Shown: positions 1 through 10,767 of the stretch, piece after piece
Position numbering within the stretch: position 1 is the first letter of the stretch
Layout: each line of letters starts with the position of its first letter
Origin: Nemertoderma westbladi
Taxonomy: Eukaryota; Xenacoelomorpha; Nemertodermatida; Nemertodermatidae
Assembly (NCBI GenBank): GCA_032718475.1
Contig: JAUCBJ010002722.1
Coordinates: 62,001 to 126,000, forward strand
Length of the DNA stretch: 64,000 nt
Reading direction: 5' to 3'
Position numbers and translations under genes: made by a program
Notes under the pieces: model-generated
The model's input: only the letters and a program-made list of their open reading frames with translations
What the model was told of the DNA's origin: nothing
Database searches by the model: none

Positions 1-11
1 ATACAGCGGTT

Positions 12-547
12 ATGCCTACAGATGCTATGCTACTGGCGGCTCGAAATAATATCTCACTTAATAACTATTCTAGAAACCTGGCAGAAGTATTAAGAGTCAA
101 TCGAAAAAGGGCCATCGACAATTTAACTATCAGTAAAGAGAGACAAGCAAGGTCGTATAGCCAGCATAACAAAACAACATTGCCAGAATACGGAGTTGGA
201 GATTACGTCCTTATAGAAAGAAAAAAATATCCTGCCAGATTATTACGCAAATTGTGTACGAAATATAGCAAACCATATAGAGTAATAGCCAAACTGATTT
301 AGAACTCCACAGCGTAGGTCACATAGGAAATACGAAGATAGTTCATTCTAATATGGTGAAGTCAGAGAAGTTCAGTGAAAGCCAAGGCCTATTTAATTAT
401 TCGTCAGAGTCAAGTGATCTTCCCGAAACATCAGAATCCATAGATATATGTAGTACGGAGGAGGATAGCCACTCAGGAAGACAGGATCACCTCTATGCAA
501 GCAAAAAAGGCCATGGGCAGGATCACAACTATGCAAAGAAAAAGTAA
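12..547 (+). pseudogene. Ty3/gypsy-like integrase C-terminal remnant
   Basis: The 12-302 frame gives about 96 residues with the layout seen downstream of the integrase core of Ty3-type elements: a basic helix with KERQARSYSQHN, then a GDYVLIERKK strand and a PYRVIAK segment. A one-base shift near 296-301 moves the reading frame, after which it continues (DLELHSVGH, then a VHSNMVK segment and a Ser/Glu-rich tail) to the stop at 547. Integrase core, RT and gag are not in the window, so this is either the end of an element entering from the left or a broken piece. A BEL-type integrase tail is a weaker alternative. Confidence 0.6.
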
Positions 548-657
548 AGCAAATAATTTAGTAAACTAAATAAGTAAAAACAGAGATGGGGCGAGCCACG
601 AAGTTGGCGGAGCCTTAGCGAATTGACACTGTTAGGGGGTGGGTCAATTTATGCAAA

Positions 658-712
658 TAGTTGTCGTCGTCGTTGTCGTCGTCGTCGTCGTTGTCGTCGT
701 CGTCGTCGTTAC
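658..712. repeat. (CGT)n-type microsatellite
   Basis: Runs of GTC/CGT with occasional CGTTGTC interruptions. It immediately precedes the first 315-bp satellite unit. A short version, CGTTGTCGTCGTT, recurs at each unit junction of the satellite, so the microsatellite probably expanded from the unit edge. Confidence 0.85.
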
Positions 713-3240
713 GATTTTGACATGCTAATAACTTTGTCGGATTTAAAGCTGCCAAGTTGAAAATTTGTAGGTATCAATATGAGCAAAAGTTGAGATTTTT
801 GAGAGACTTTCAGACACCATCAGTGCAATGGTCTCCCGCTAGAGGGCCACATGTCTAAACATTAAATGCCCTCCCATTTCTTTGCTTTTAATCCGTTTAA
901 GCTGAAACTTGGCAGATATGTATTAGACCATTAGCTGTGACTTTCAAAGGAGGCGAATCCATCTGCAGTTCTCCAGTCTGCCGCTAGAGGGCCAAAGGTC
1001 TGAAAGTGAAATCGTTGTCGTCGTTACGATTTTGACATGCTAATAACTTTGTCGGATTTAAAGCTGCCAAGTTGAAAATTTGTAGGTATCAATATGAGCT
1101 AAAGTTGAGATTTTTGAGAGACTTTCAGACACCATCAGTGCAATGGTCTCCCGCTAGAGGGCCACATGTCTAAACATTAAATGCCCTCCCATTTCTTTGC
1201 TTTTAATCCGTTTAAGCTGAAACTTGGCAGATATGTATTAGACCATTAGCTGTGACTTTCAAAGGAGGCGAATCCATCTGCAGTTCTCCAGTCTGCCGCT
1301 AGAGGGCCAAAGGTCTGAAAGTGAAATCGTTGTCGTCGTTACGATTTTGACATGCTAATAACTTTGTCGGATTTAAAGCTGCCAAGTTGAAAATTTGTAG
1401 GTATCAATATGAGCTAAAGTTGAGATTTTTGAGAGACTTTCAGACACCATCAGTGCAATGGTCTCCCGCTAGAGGGCCACATGTCTAAACATTAAATGCC
1501 CTCCCATTTCTTTGCTTTTAATCCGTTTAAGCTGAAACTTGGCAGATATGTATTAGACCATTAGCTGTGACTTTCAAAGGAGGCGAATCCATCTGCAGTT
1601 CTCCAGTCTGCCGCTAGAGGGCCAAAGGTCTGAAAGTGAAATCGTTGTCGTCGTTACGATTTTGACATGCTAATAACTTTGTCGGATTTAAAGCTGCCAA
1701 GTTGAAAATTTGTAGGTATCAATATGAGCAAAAGTTGAGATTTTTGAGAGACTTTCAGATACCATCAGTGCAATGGTCTCCCGCTAGAGGGCCACATGTC
1801 TAAACATTAAATGCCCTCCCATTTCTTTGCTTTTAATCCGTTTAAGCTGAAACTTGACAGATATGTATTAGACCATTAGCTGTGACTTTCAAAGGAGGCG
1901 AATCCATCTGCAGTTCTCCAGTCTGCCGCTAGAGGGCCAAAGGTCTGAAAGTGAAATCGTCAAAAAAAAGTAAAAAAAGTAAATTTTCTTCGGCCACTAG
2001 GCCAGGGATTACGCACAAAGTCTGCCGACTTATTTCCAGTGCGGTCCCCCCAGAACTTTACTCCCCAGAGGAAACTCTAGTACTCATTTAGCCACCACTT
2101 AAGGATGCAAGGCAGAGATGCGCCCTGGCTGGTCCCTTTAAAGCATTCGTGCCGAAACGAAAACTGCCCTGGCCCATGTGAGGATCGAACCCACGACCTA
2201 CAGGAGATGTGAATTCAATGCAACCACTACACCAAGGTGGAACCTAACACCTACACCATCGTTGTCGTCGTTACGATTTTGACATGCTAATAACTTTGTC
2301 GGATTTAAAGCTGCCAAGTTGAAAATTTGTAGGTATCAATATGAGCAAAAGTTGAGATTTTTGAGAGACTTTCAGACACCATCAGTGCAATGGTCTCCCG
2401 CTAGAGGGCCACATGTCTAAACATTAAATGCCCTCCCATTTCTTTGCTTTTAATCCGTTTAAGCTGAAACTTGGCAGATATGTATTAGACCATTAGCTGT
2501 GACTTTCAAAGGAGGCGAATCCATCTGCAGTTCTCCAGTCTGCCGCTAGAGGGCCAAAGGTCTGAAAGTGAAATCATTGTCGTCGTTACGATTTTGACAT
2601 GCTAATAACTTTGTCGGATTTAAAGCTGCCAAGTTGAAAATTTGTAGGTATCAATATGAGCAAAAGTTGAGATTTTTGAGAGACTTTCAGATACCATCAG
2701 TGCAATGGTCTCCCGCTAGAGGGCCACATGTCTAAACATTAAATGCCCTCCCATTTCTTTGCTTTTAATCCGTTTAAGCTGAAACTTGGCAGATATGTAT
2801 TAGACCATTAGCTGTGACTTTCAAAGGAGGCGAATCCATCTGCAGTTCTCCAGTCTGCCGCTAGAGGGCCAAAGGTCTGAAAGTGAAATCGTTGTCGTCG
2901 TTACGATTTTGACATGCTAATAACTTTGTCGGATTTAAAGCTGCCAAGTTGAAAATTTGTAGGTATCAATATGAGCTAAAGTTGAGATTTTTGAGAGACT
3001 TTCAGACACCATCAGTGCAATGGTCTCCCGCTAGAGGGCCACATGTCTAAACATTAAATGCCCTCCCATTTCTTTGCTTTTAATCCGTTTAAGCTGAAAC
3101 TTGGCAGATATGTATTAGACCATTAGCTGTGACTTTCAAAGGAGGCAAATCCATCTGCAGTTCTCCAGTCTGCCGCTAGAGGGCCAAATGTCTGAAAGTG
3201 AAATCGTTGTCGTCGTTATGATATTGACATGCTTATAACT
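704..3240. repeat. 315-bp tandem satellite, about 7 full units
   Basis: The marker GACATGCTAATAACTTTG starts at 719, 1034, 1349, 1664, 2281, 2596 and 2911 (a variant at 3226), giving an exact 315-bp period except where a SINE is inserted (1961-2258). Units differ by only a few bases, which implies recent amplification or homogenisation. Each unit is itself a diverged dimer of about 157 bp: both halves carry CCGCTAGAGGGCCA followed by a TCTRAA word and a related AT-rich stretch. No coding frame runs through it. Confidence 0.95.
1961..2258 (-). mobile_element. tRNA-derived SINE (family 1), full length
   Basis: Read on the minus strand it starts with a tRNA-like head (GGTGTAGTGGTT as A box, GGGTTCGATCC as B box), then an unrelated body, and ends in ACTTTTTTTACTTTTTTT. 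It sits between satellite units four and five; ATCGT lies on both sides and is probably the target-site duplication. Other copies lie at 18340-18500 (minus, headless), 59632-59933 (plus, full) and 60658-60850 (plus, diverged). Confidence 0.85.
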
Positions 3241-3640
3241 TTGTCGAATTTAAAGCTGCCAAGTTGAAAATTTGTTTTGTTGAAAATCAGTTCAACAGTC
3301 ACCCGCTATAGGACTACTTTATGCCAGAAAGTGAATAGATTCTCCCGTCTCATTGATTTTAATCAGTTTAAGCTGAATCTTGCCATATATTGTGGACCAC
3401 ATGCTGCGTCTTTGTGGGGGGGGGGGGGGGGGGAGATTTAATCGGTCTGCCGCTATATGACGAAATTTCTGAAAGTGAGATCCGTCTCTCATTTCGTTAT
3501 CCGTTATTCAAGATGAAACTTGGCCGATGTACGTATGTACTATTCATCCATAGGCTGTGTCTTTGTGGGGCTGGAGACCCTAATCCATCTTCAGTTCTCA
3601 CTATACCGCTAGAGTCAGAAATGTCTGAATAGAAATGAAA
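3241..3640. repeat. Diverged satellite units with a 16-bp G run
   Basis: The sequence keeps scattered words of the 315-bp unit (AAGCTGCCAAGTTGAAAATTTG, TTTAAGCTGAA, CCGCTAKA, TCTGAA) but is much more diverged. A homopolymer G tract lies at about 3415-3433. It looks like the older edge of the array. Confidence 0.7.
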
Positions 3641-4049
3641 GAGGTAAAAAGTGATTAGGCGAAATCTGCTTAAAATTTGCTAATACAGTAATACTTTCGA
3701 ATTAGTACTTAAATTAAATTTAAGTCACGTGCTGCGCGAAGGCCCCACTTCGTGTTATATGATGTGCGGTAAATGCATGAACTGCTTGCTATTATAGCTT
3801 GATCTTAAAACTTATCTGTGTGTAACATTCGTATATTTCCTATATACAGTAGAACACGTTCGTGGGGCCTTCGCGCAGGACGAGGCCCAGTTATGAGATA
3901 CAAATTAAAATTGAGCGACTGTATCACAAAATCAGTATTTGAGAAATTTAACCATACCGACAATCAATCAAAGAAAGGGGGACAGTACTTGCCTATAAAC
4001 ACTATAAATTATAGTTGGCTATAAACGACACTTAGGCACGGAATTATGT
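3641..4049. other. No gene seen
   Basis: AT-rich sequence between satellite edge and LINE remnant. GGGCCTTCGCGC and GCGCGAAGGCCCC (3735-3755 and 3866-3880) form a small inverted pair. No credible coding frame. Confidence 0.5.
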
Positions 4050-5190
4050 GTGTATTCAATTAAAGAACTCATTAACTACTATTTACGTAATGGTTCTAAT
4101 GTATACATATCATTCTTAGATGCCTCAAAGGCATTCGATACTGTATCGTATTCTAAATTATTTGATAAACTTTTTGATAGATGTGTGTGTACCACCATAT
4201 ATTTTGAGAATTATTTGTTTTTGGTACGTGAATCAAACTGTTAGGGTTCTATGGGATGGATACCTATCTGCTCCATTTAACTGCACAAATGGTGTAAGAC
4301 AAGATGGAATTCTGAGCCCCTATTTCTTGAATGTATACACCAATAATCTTAGTACGCGGCTAACTAATACTGGTATAGGATCTAGACTTCATCACGTCTG
4401 CATCAATCACTTATTTTATGCCGACGATATTTGCCTTATTTCGACATCACCTACTGCTCTGCAAAAATTAATTAATCTGTGTGCATCCTATGCCAATTGC
4501 AATAATCTAACTTTCAATACGAAAAAATCTAAGTGTGTTTACTTTCATTGTAGTACTCGCAATTTTGTTTCTAGTGTACAAATTAAGTTTAATAATGTTG
4601 CTCTAGAAATAGTTAAGAAATATAAATATTTAGGCCATTATATTAGTAGTGACTTTGCTGATGACATCGATATCCGTAAACAGATCAGATGTTTTTATGC
4701 TCGCGCTAACTCACTTCTTGGGAATTTCAGTATGTGCAGTCACAGTGTAAAGAAACAGCTGTTTATCAGCTTTTGCAGTGGAATTTACTGTAATTCCTTA
4801 TGGGCTGACACATATTTTTCTAAATCAACTCTTGATCGACTTAGAGTGGCATATAATACCACAGTGCGTCGTTTATTTGGTTTTAAATACGATAATAGCT
4901 ATAGTGCGAGTAATATGCTAGTTAGTCTGGGTATTAATGGATTTCATCATATACGTAGATTTTCAATCATTAACTTATTTAGAAGGATTGATATGTCAAA
5001 CAATGATATTCTTGTGTATATCCGTCATTCTAGAACTGATTATTTTTCCTAGTCTATTACAGTGCAAATTAAGTATATAATAATAACAATATCGTTGTGC
5101 TAATTATTACTGGTCGTATGTATTTTAATATTAATGTATATTTTATGGAATTAATTTTCTGGAATAAAGAATAAATAAAATAAATAAATA
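4050..5190 (+). pseudogene. Non-LTR retrotransposon (LINE) RT remnant
   Basis: The first frame has the RT segment FLDASKAFDTV. A frameshift near 4190 leads into a 310-residue frame with NGVRQDGILSPYFLNVYTNNL (RT palm) and FYADDICLIS (catalytic ADD), then KYKYLGHYIS, the thumb and a C-terminal region to the stop at 5052. Endonuclease and ORF1 are missing, so the copy is 5'-truncated. The 3' end is an ATAAA-rich tail around 5165-5190. The clade is unclear (CR1/L2/Jockey-like). Confidence 0.85.
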
Positions 5191-5317
5191 AAAGTACGTG
5201 TTCAGCCCTTTTAATCTTGTTGGGTAGATACAATTAATTAAATCAAAATAAATACAAATAAATAAATACAAATAAATAAACGGGAAGAGGTGTCACTTAA
5301 TGACACCCTTTGCATGG

Positions 5318-5560
5318 CTCGGTGACAGTTAGACCCAACTGACACCCATTGAGTGTCAGGGCGCTAATCGGTCTAATTAATTAGGATAATCAATCATACC
5401 TTAATGAGGAGTCATAAGGCACCTATTAGAGTTTAATTGTACTAATTAATTGATGATACCTGTTAATTATGGTCTAATTAGCCTAATTAACAGGTGTCAC
5501 CCAGTCACTCTGGTGCCAATGACACCCAATGGGTGTCAGTTGGGTCTAACAGTCACCGAG
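5318..5560. mobile_element. MITE with about 40-bp terminal inverted repeats
   Basis: The left end CTCGGTGACAGTTAGACCCA is the near-perfect reverse complement of the right end at 5521-5560, with homology of about 40 bp (internal TGACACCCATT blocks pair too). The centre is AT-rich with TAATTAATTAGG-type palindromes. It encodes nothing. No clear target-site duplication was found, so the superfamily is open. Confidence 0.75.
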
Positions 5561-7029
5561 TCGTGTAAACTATTACTACTACCGTTACCATATACCATGT
5601 TATGTTTACCACATCTGTATGTGCATCTGGATGTGACATGTACAGTAGAATTACAAGCCGTGAATACGTGTCATTGCACACATCTACACAAAATACTGCA
5701 ATCTATGCACCTGCTATCGGCACTGTTACATTATGGGAAGAAAGTAATCTTAATTTAGCGACATTGCAAACGTAACTAAATTTAAATTGTAGCAAATTAC
5801 CATACAAAATTAAATATTTATTTTCACCTCAGTGTCAGCGTTTTTGTTTATAAATTATTTTATTTTGGCCATCCAATTTCGGTCCAGTTCTGTCCAGATT
5901 CTGGCATTACTGTATCCCGGCGGTCGTCTTTGCAGGTTAGCCCCGAGTTTTGGAGATTAGATGGTACTGGGGTACTGGGGACAATCTCTCAATATTTATA
6001 TTATACTAAAGGAAAGCAATTATATTAATACGTTCTGCGTTCATAAGTTATTAGGAAATTTGCAAAATCATTAGTTAAAAATATAAATCAATATCTATCA
6101 CTTGCAGTCTTATGCAGGAGATGTTCAAACCAAATATAGCGAATATATACAGAATGGAGCGGCATGTGCGATTTTGTTAAATTATCTAAACTAAAAAGAC
6201 AAAAGTTTTGAAAAAACAATAAGCTATTAAAAATTAGATCTTCAAACAAGTCTTTTAACCTTAAATGTCATTAATTTAAATATACGTTTATTTTAAATTT
6301 TAATATTATATGGAATTAAGGAAATAAATTAACGCATGTATTACTGCATTTATTATTAAAATGTGTTAAACACTCCCGCTGTGAGCCTGATGCAACACCA
6401 ACAAAGAATCATAATTATTTCCCACAATCATTCTAATGTAAACCTACTATTTCAATGGCTCTGTATTAATTGATTAAAATATCACATATTTAGCAACGGT
6501 AGCTCTCTAAACATAATATATAAACATAATGTTATAGGCCTATATTATAATTGACAGCGACAATGACAATAAAAACGACAATGGCAAGGACAACGACAAT
6601 GTCAGCGACAGATGGTCCACAAATTATACCACATTGCAAAGGCTCACATAGAGGTCGTGGCTCGCCCCACTTAGTAACAACAATATCATGAACAAGAACA
6701 ATAAGGTCTAAAATGTAAACAAGTGGTCTATGAATATAAAATAATATATAAATAAACCTCCACAAGGAAATGTAGGTAATATAAACATTTGCAATACGTA
6801 CCAAGTAAAGGTCAACTAAAGCCTTGTAGTGATTAACGTAATATTATTCTTGTGAATACTGTATATGCCTGGTAAAATATCAGTGGTTTATTTGAATAGG
6901 AATATTCAGCTGTTTGTTTACATTATGTGTAAATGGTAATAAGAATGAGGGAGTGGGAGAAGATTTTATTATATATTAATTAGTGAGTTGAGTAGTAAGC
7001 ATGGCCTACTTTATAAGAGGCCATGACAA
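5561..7029. other. No gene seen
   Basis: AT-rich DNA. 6552-6612 is a degenerate GACAAT/GACAGC repeat. CGTGGCTCGCCCCAC at 6655-6671 matches GGGGCGAGCCAC/T words at about 588 and 47641, suggesting a small dispersed repeat. Open frames here are short with no recognisable motif. Confidence 0.5.
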
Positions 7030-8785
7030 TGCACGGGCAAATAGCTGACTTGGAGGCCACTTTGTTTATGAGTGTAAGTCGGAATATATGGTAGATACAA
7101 ACTTCTAATCTTTACCTACCCCCACTAAGTCGATGCTGAGGATCTCAAATATCATATTTAAAATTGTTTATCTCGAGACCCTGTTGCTATGGCAACATTT
7201 AATCAGTGGATACCGGTTGACCGGTATTTGTCTGTCTGTATAGCATGTAGCCTATATCTGTATATGCCTAGTTTCTAGTGGGGCGGCCTACTTCATGTGT
7301 ACTTCTGTATTCTGTTTTCTTCCAAATGTATAGCATATAGTACTTATCCTTTATTGGTGTCCATGGCCCCTTATGACTTAATACTCCTTGCTTAATACAT
7401 ATTGTTGTTTGTGATACCGGTACCTCGTTTTATTATGTTTGACAGTTGATGTGGTAGGCCTAGCCTATTAATTCGGTAATTACCATCTGAGATCTGACCG
7501 TGACCGACAGATTGAACAGTTGAAGCAGTAATCATCGCCTCGGAGTCCTTACTTACCTGCATTCAGTATTTACATGCGGTTTTCTAGTTGCATTGCATGC
7601 GATGCCTAGAAAGTGCTGCGTTCCACTTTGTTGCTCCAACTATGCAAATGAATAACTGGTAACCGTTTATCGAGTTCCTAGTGAAGAGCCGTACCATTCT
7701 CAATGGATGAGCGTTCTATTGAAAGTTCGCCAAAATTTAATTAGTCTCCAAGCACACAGTTGTGTGTGAAATGCATTGGCCAGAGGGGTTTTCCCAACGT
7801 AGGGCTTTTCGCTCACAGAAATTAATTCCTGTTGAACCCCCCTCAATATGGCCTCAGATTTCTCCAAGTTGCTGTCCCATATCTCAGCCAAAACTGCGCG
7901 ATGTATCTAAAATTTCTTTTGGTACACGCCAAATACAACCTGATCAGCTCGGCGAGTTTAATGCACAAGATTTGTTCGAATACAAAGACGTTGTTGGTGC
8001 GATAAGAGATAAAAAAATTATCAAGGACAATGTTATTGTTTACACTGCTATTGCAATAGTATCTTCAGGTTCTTCTGTTCCGGTGACGATAATTCAAAGT
8101 GCTGAATTTGTGTTTGGTTCAGGAATTCCGAAGTTTGTTCTTAAGATCTTTAAGAATCTAACTTTTGAGTCTTACAGATATGGTGCCAAAATATCGGTTC
8201 CCTTTTGCGTTATAAACTCCATGCGTATAAAAGTGATTGATCGCTGGTCAATATTAGATAATGTGGTTAATTTTCTTTCAAATCAAACGAAACTCCTTAC
8301 ACCATTGTCTTCGAAGGAATCTTCTACTAAGAAACTAAAGTTGTCACTATAGTTCTTATTTTTCTACTTATTTGATTTACTTTTACTGTAACTTATATGC
8401 AACTTATATATTTGATTTAAGTATTATTTTCATTTTTTTAATGGAAGTTCAACCAGATACTGATCAACCGGTATCCACTGATTAGATGTTGCCATAGCAA
8501 CAGGGCCTCGAGATAAACAATTTTAAATATGATATTTGAGATCCTCAGCATCGACTTAGTGGGGGTAGGTAAAGGTTAGAAGTTTATATCTGCAGCCGTT
8601 TAGAAGTTAGATGTTGCCATAGCAACAGGGTCTCGAGATAAACAATTTTAAATATGATATTTGAGATCCTCAGCATCGACTTAGTGGGGGTAGGTAAAGG
8701 TTAGAAGTTTGTATCTACCATATATTCCGACTTACACCCATAAACAAAGTGGCCTCCAAGTCAGCTATTTGCCCATGCGTTATAA
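7030..8785. mobile_element. DNA transposon with long (about 195 bp) TIRs around a THAP gene
   Basis: 7033-7226 is nearly identical in inverted orientation to 8460-8780. The right end holds an extra partial copy of the inner part (8480-8600 and 8605-8780 repeat each other). Both arms share blocks such as CAAATAGCTGACTTGG, CATCGACTTAGTGGGGG and an RFX-like X-box. Between the arms lies a decayed THAP-domain gene, an arrangement that recalls P-like elements, although no RNase H-fold transposase core is recognisable. Confidence 0.7.
7602..8352 (+). pseudogene. THAP-domain protein, broken
   Basis: The frame starts MPRKCCVPLC (first zinc cysteines), meets a stop after about 17 codons, then resumes with VYRVPSEE and QWMSVLL. 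A frameshift near 7765 leads to CEMHWPEGF, the C-x2-H half of the C2CH zinc site, and then LIPVEPPSIW, matching the conserved Pro-rich end of THAP domains. A further 150 residues have no family I recognise. THAP modules are DNA-binding domains often found in P-element-like transposases. One stop and one frameshift mark it as dead. Confidence 0.65.
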
Positions 8786-8846
8786 CTAAATAACACGACG
8801 TACTTTTTTTAATAAATACTGGATGCAAACATATTAACAAAAAACA

Positions 8847-10767
8847 CTATTTCAAATTAAAATCAGAGAAGTTGACGTCAAATTTGTACACACCTCGTCG
8901 TGAAGGAGGTGGAGTAGGTAGTAGACCTGAAATTGATTTGTAATTCACAGTATACTCATCCAGAACGGCTGGGTAAGTGAAACCAATTTCCCCATGAAAT
9001 GTGATATGTTTTCGCAGAAATCGCAAGGTGAAGTCCTGAGAATCTACTTTATCCTCTGCAGATACAATATTGCCAACACAATAGAATTTTCGGCCATGCT
9101 CCGGCTGAAATTCGACCAAAGCAAATCTTCCTGAAACAATTTCCTTCAGGAAAGGATATCTCAGAACGTTTGGAATCTCAGGACTCCAAATAACAGTTTC
9201 ATCAAATTCGACCACAGTTTCATTACATTCATTATCATCAATATAGTTAACATCCACCTCACCATTAACTAAAATCGATTTGATGGCGATCGGTTTCTCA
9301 TTATTACCACCAACAACAGAGCTGTATAGTGGCTAAACTGATAAAACTTAATCTCACTTGGTGCGAAAACAACCTCATTACTAACATCACAACCCTCATT
9401 ACTAAGAACAGCTAAGAACTTGTCATGTTCTGTATAGTTGGATACTACAACATACGATTTAACTTTGAGTTTATTATTTTCCTCCACTAGTCTCTTCGGT
9501 CTTGAAACTTCTCGCATAACAGACTGCCGTGAATATACAAAAGGACTCGTGACCAAAGTAAGCAGCCTGTGTCTCGTGACGTTGTTTATTCTCGTAATTT
9601 CGAGAAAAGTCTACAGACATTATGAGCTCCGAATTACCCAAATTCTGTTTCAATATCTTCAGTTCTAAGTGCTCCTTCTGAACGCATAAATATGTTCATG
9701 ATATCTCACTATTTTTAGTTTTAATAGTTCAGCAAAGTCCTCACCACTTAGACTAATTTGAATTTTTTTTTGTAGTCGCCTTTCACCCACCTTGACAGAT
9801 TTCCACTGATCATCAGTGGAAATCTGTCAAGGTGGGTAAAAGGCAACTACAAAAAAAAATTCAAATTAGTCTAAGTGGTGAGGACTTTGCTGAACTATTA
9901 AAACTAATATCTATTAAAACTAATTGCATCAGTCTGATGGAACAATAATGTTTCTCTTTCTTTTCCAATCTTCAGAAGCTCAGCTTCAATAGCGCGCAGA
10001 CCTGGGCATTCAATGACAGTGGTATCCCATAAGCATGGGTGAAGTAAATCTAGTAAATTCTCAGCGCTACCAGAACCAGGAAGTTTTGTATGCTTGAGCA
10101 TTAATTCGAGATTTTCGCACAGGTCGCATCTGCAATCATCTTCCGGAAAATGTTTGTTTAAAAATAGGTCCTTTGATTCAAAAACAACTTTCTGAAAATC
10201 ATAATAAGTAGCTTTCTCTGAGGGATTTTCAGATAAATACATCGGTACCGTTTTGGAATAAATTGACTGGAACCATTTTTCTTACCAATGTAAATAGTGT
10301 CTTTCCAGCCAGGAGTACAATAAGAAATATCTGGTTGATGAATAAATTCAAGAATACGTGCTCTTCTATCTAAGTTTATTGGCCTGCCTGGAATAATTCT
10401 ATTAATAACCTTCTTTTTGCTGATTGAAGAAAGCGATTCTATCAAGTTGCCAATAACAGCTTTTCGTTTGACTTTATTGTGACTCAATGCTGTCCTCACT
10501 CGATTTACTGACCGACTAAGAGATTGACGATTAACAAAAGGTTGATTGGGAGTCTCATTACAATTATTCTTTGAATTGGCCTTAGCAGACTGCTGTCTAT
10601 CTCGGTCATTTTGAAGATACTTTTTATACTCTACTGAAGACGATTCTTTAATCCTTTTTCTAACACAATGCATTCGGTCGGCATTTTTTTGCGGTATTCA
10701 TTTCCCAGTCCTTGAGAATTATACGGTTTCTATAATCCTTTTGTTTCTCCGCATTACTTCTAGCCAT
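8847..10767 (-). pseudogene. DNA-transposon protein (KEYRER/DFxxNY type), broken
   Basis: Reading from 10767 the N-terminus is MARSNAEKQKDYRNR, a basic start common to a widespread uncharacterised metazoan transposon protein; a frameshift near 10680 follows. Next come YLQNDRDRQQ, a CRCDLC cysteine pair (about 10110), WKSVKV (about 9795), VDFSRNYENKQRHETQAA (about 9600; looks like the acidic catalytic region) and a C-terminal FALVEF/FLRKH/LLPTPPPSRRG section ending at 8847. At least four frame breaks and a 191-bp inverted duplication destroy it. The family name is uncertain, and the assignment rests on remembered motif style. Confidence 0.55.
9716..9906. repeat. 191-bp near-perfect palindrome
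   Basis: The two 95-base arms meet at a single unpaired base at 9811 (CCACTGAT-C-ATCAGTGG) and differ at only a few positions. In minus-strand sense one arm is the normal coding sequence of the transposon protein, and the other is its inverted duplicate, which interrupts that gene. Confidence 0.95.

Noticed and set aside
704-3240. CRISPR-like or regulatory direct-repeat array
   Set aside because: 315-bp near-identical units without unique spacers in a eukaryotic context are satellite DNA.
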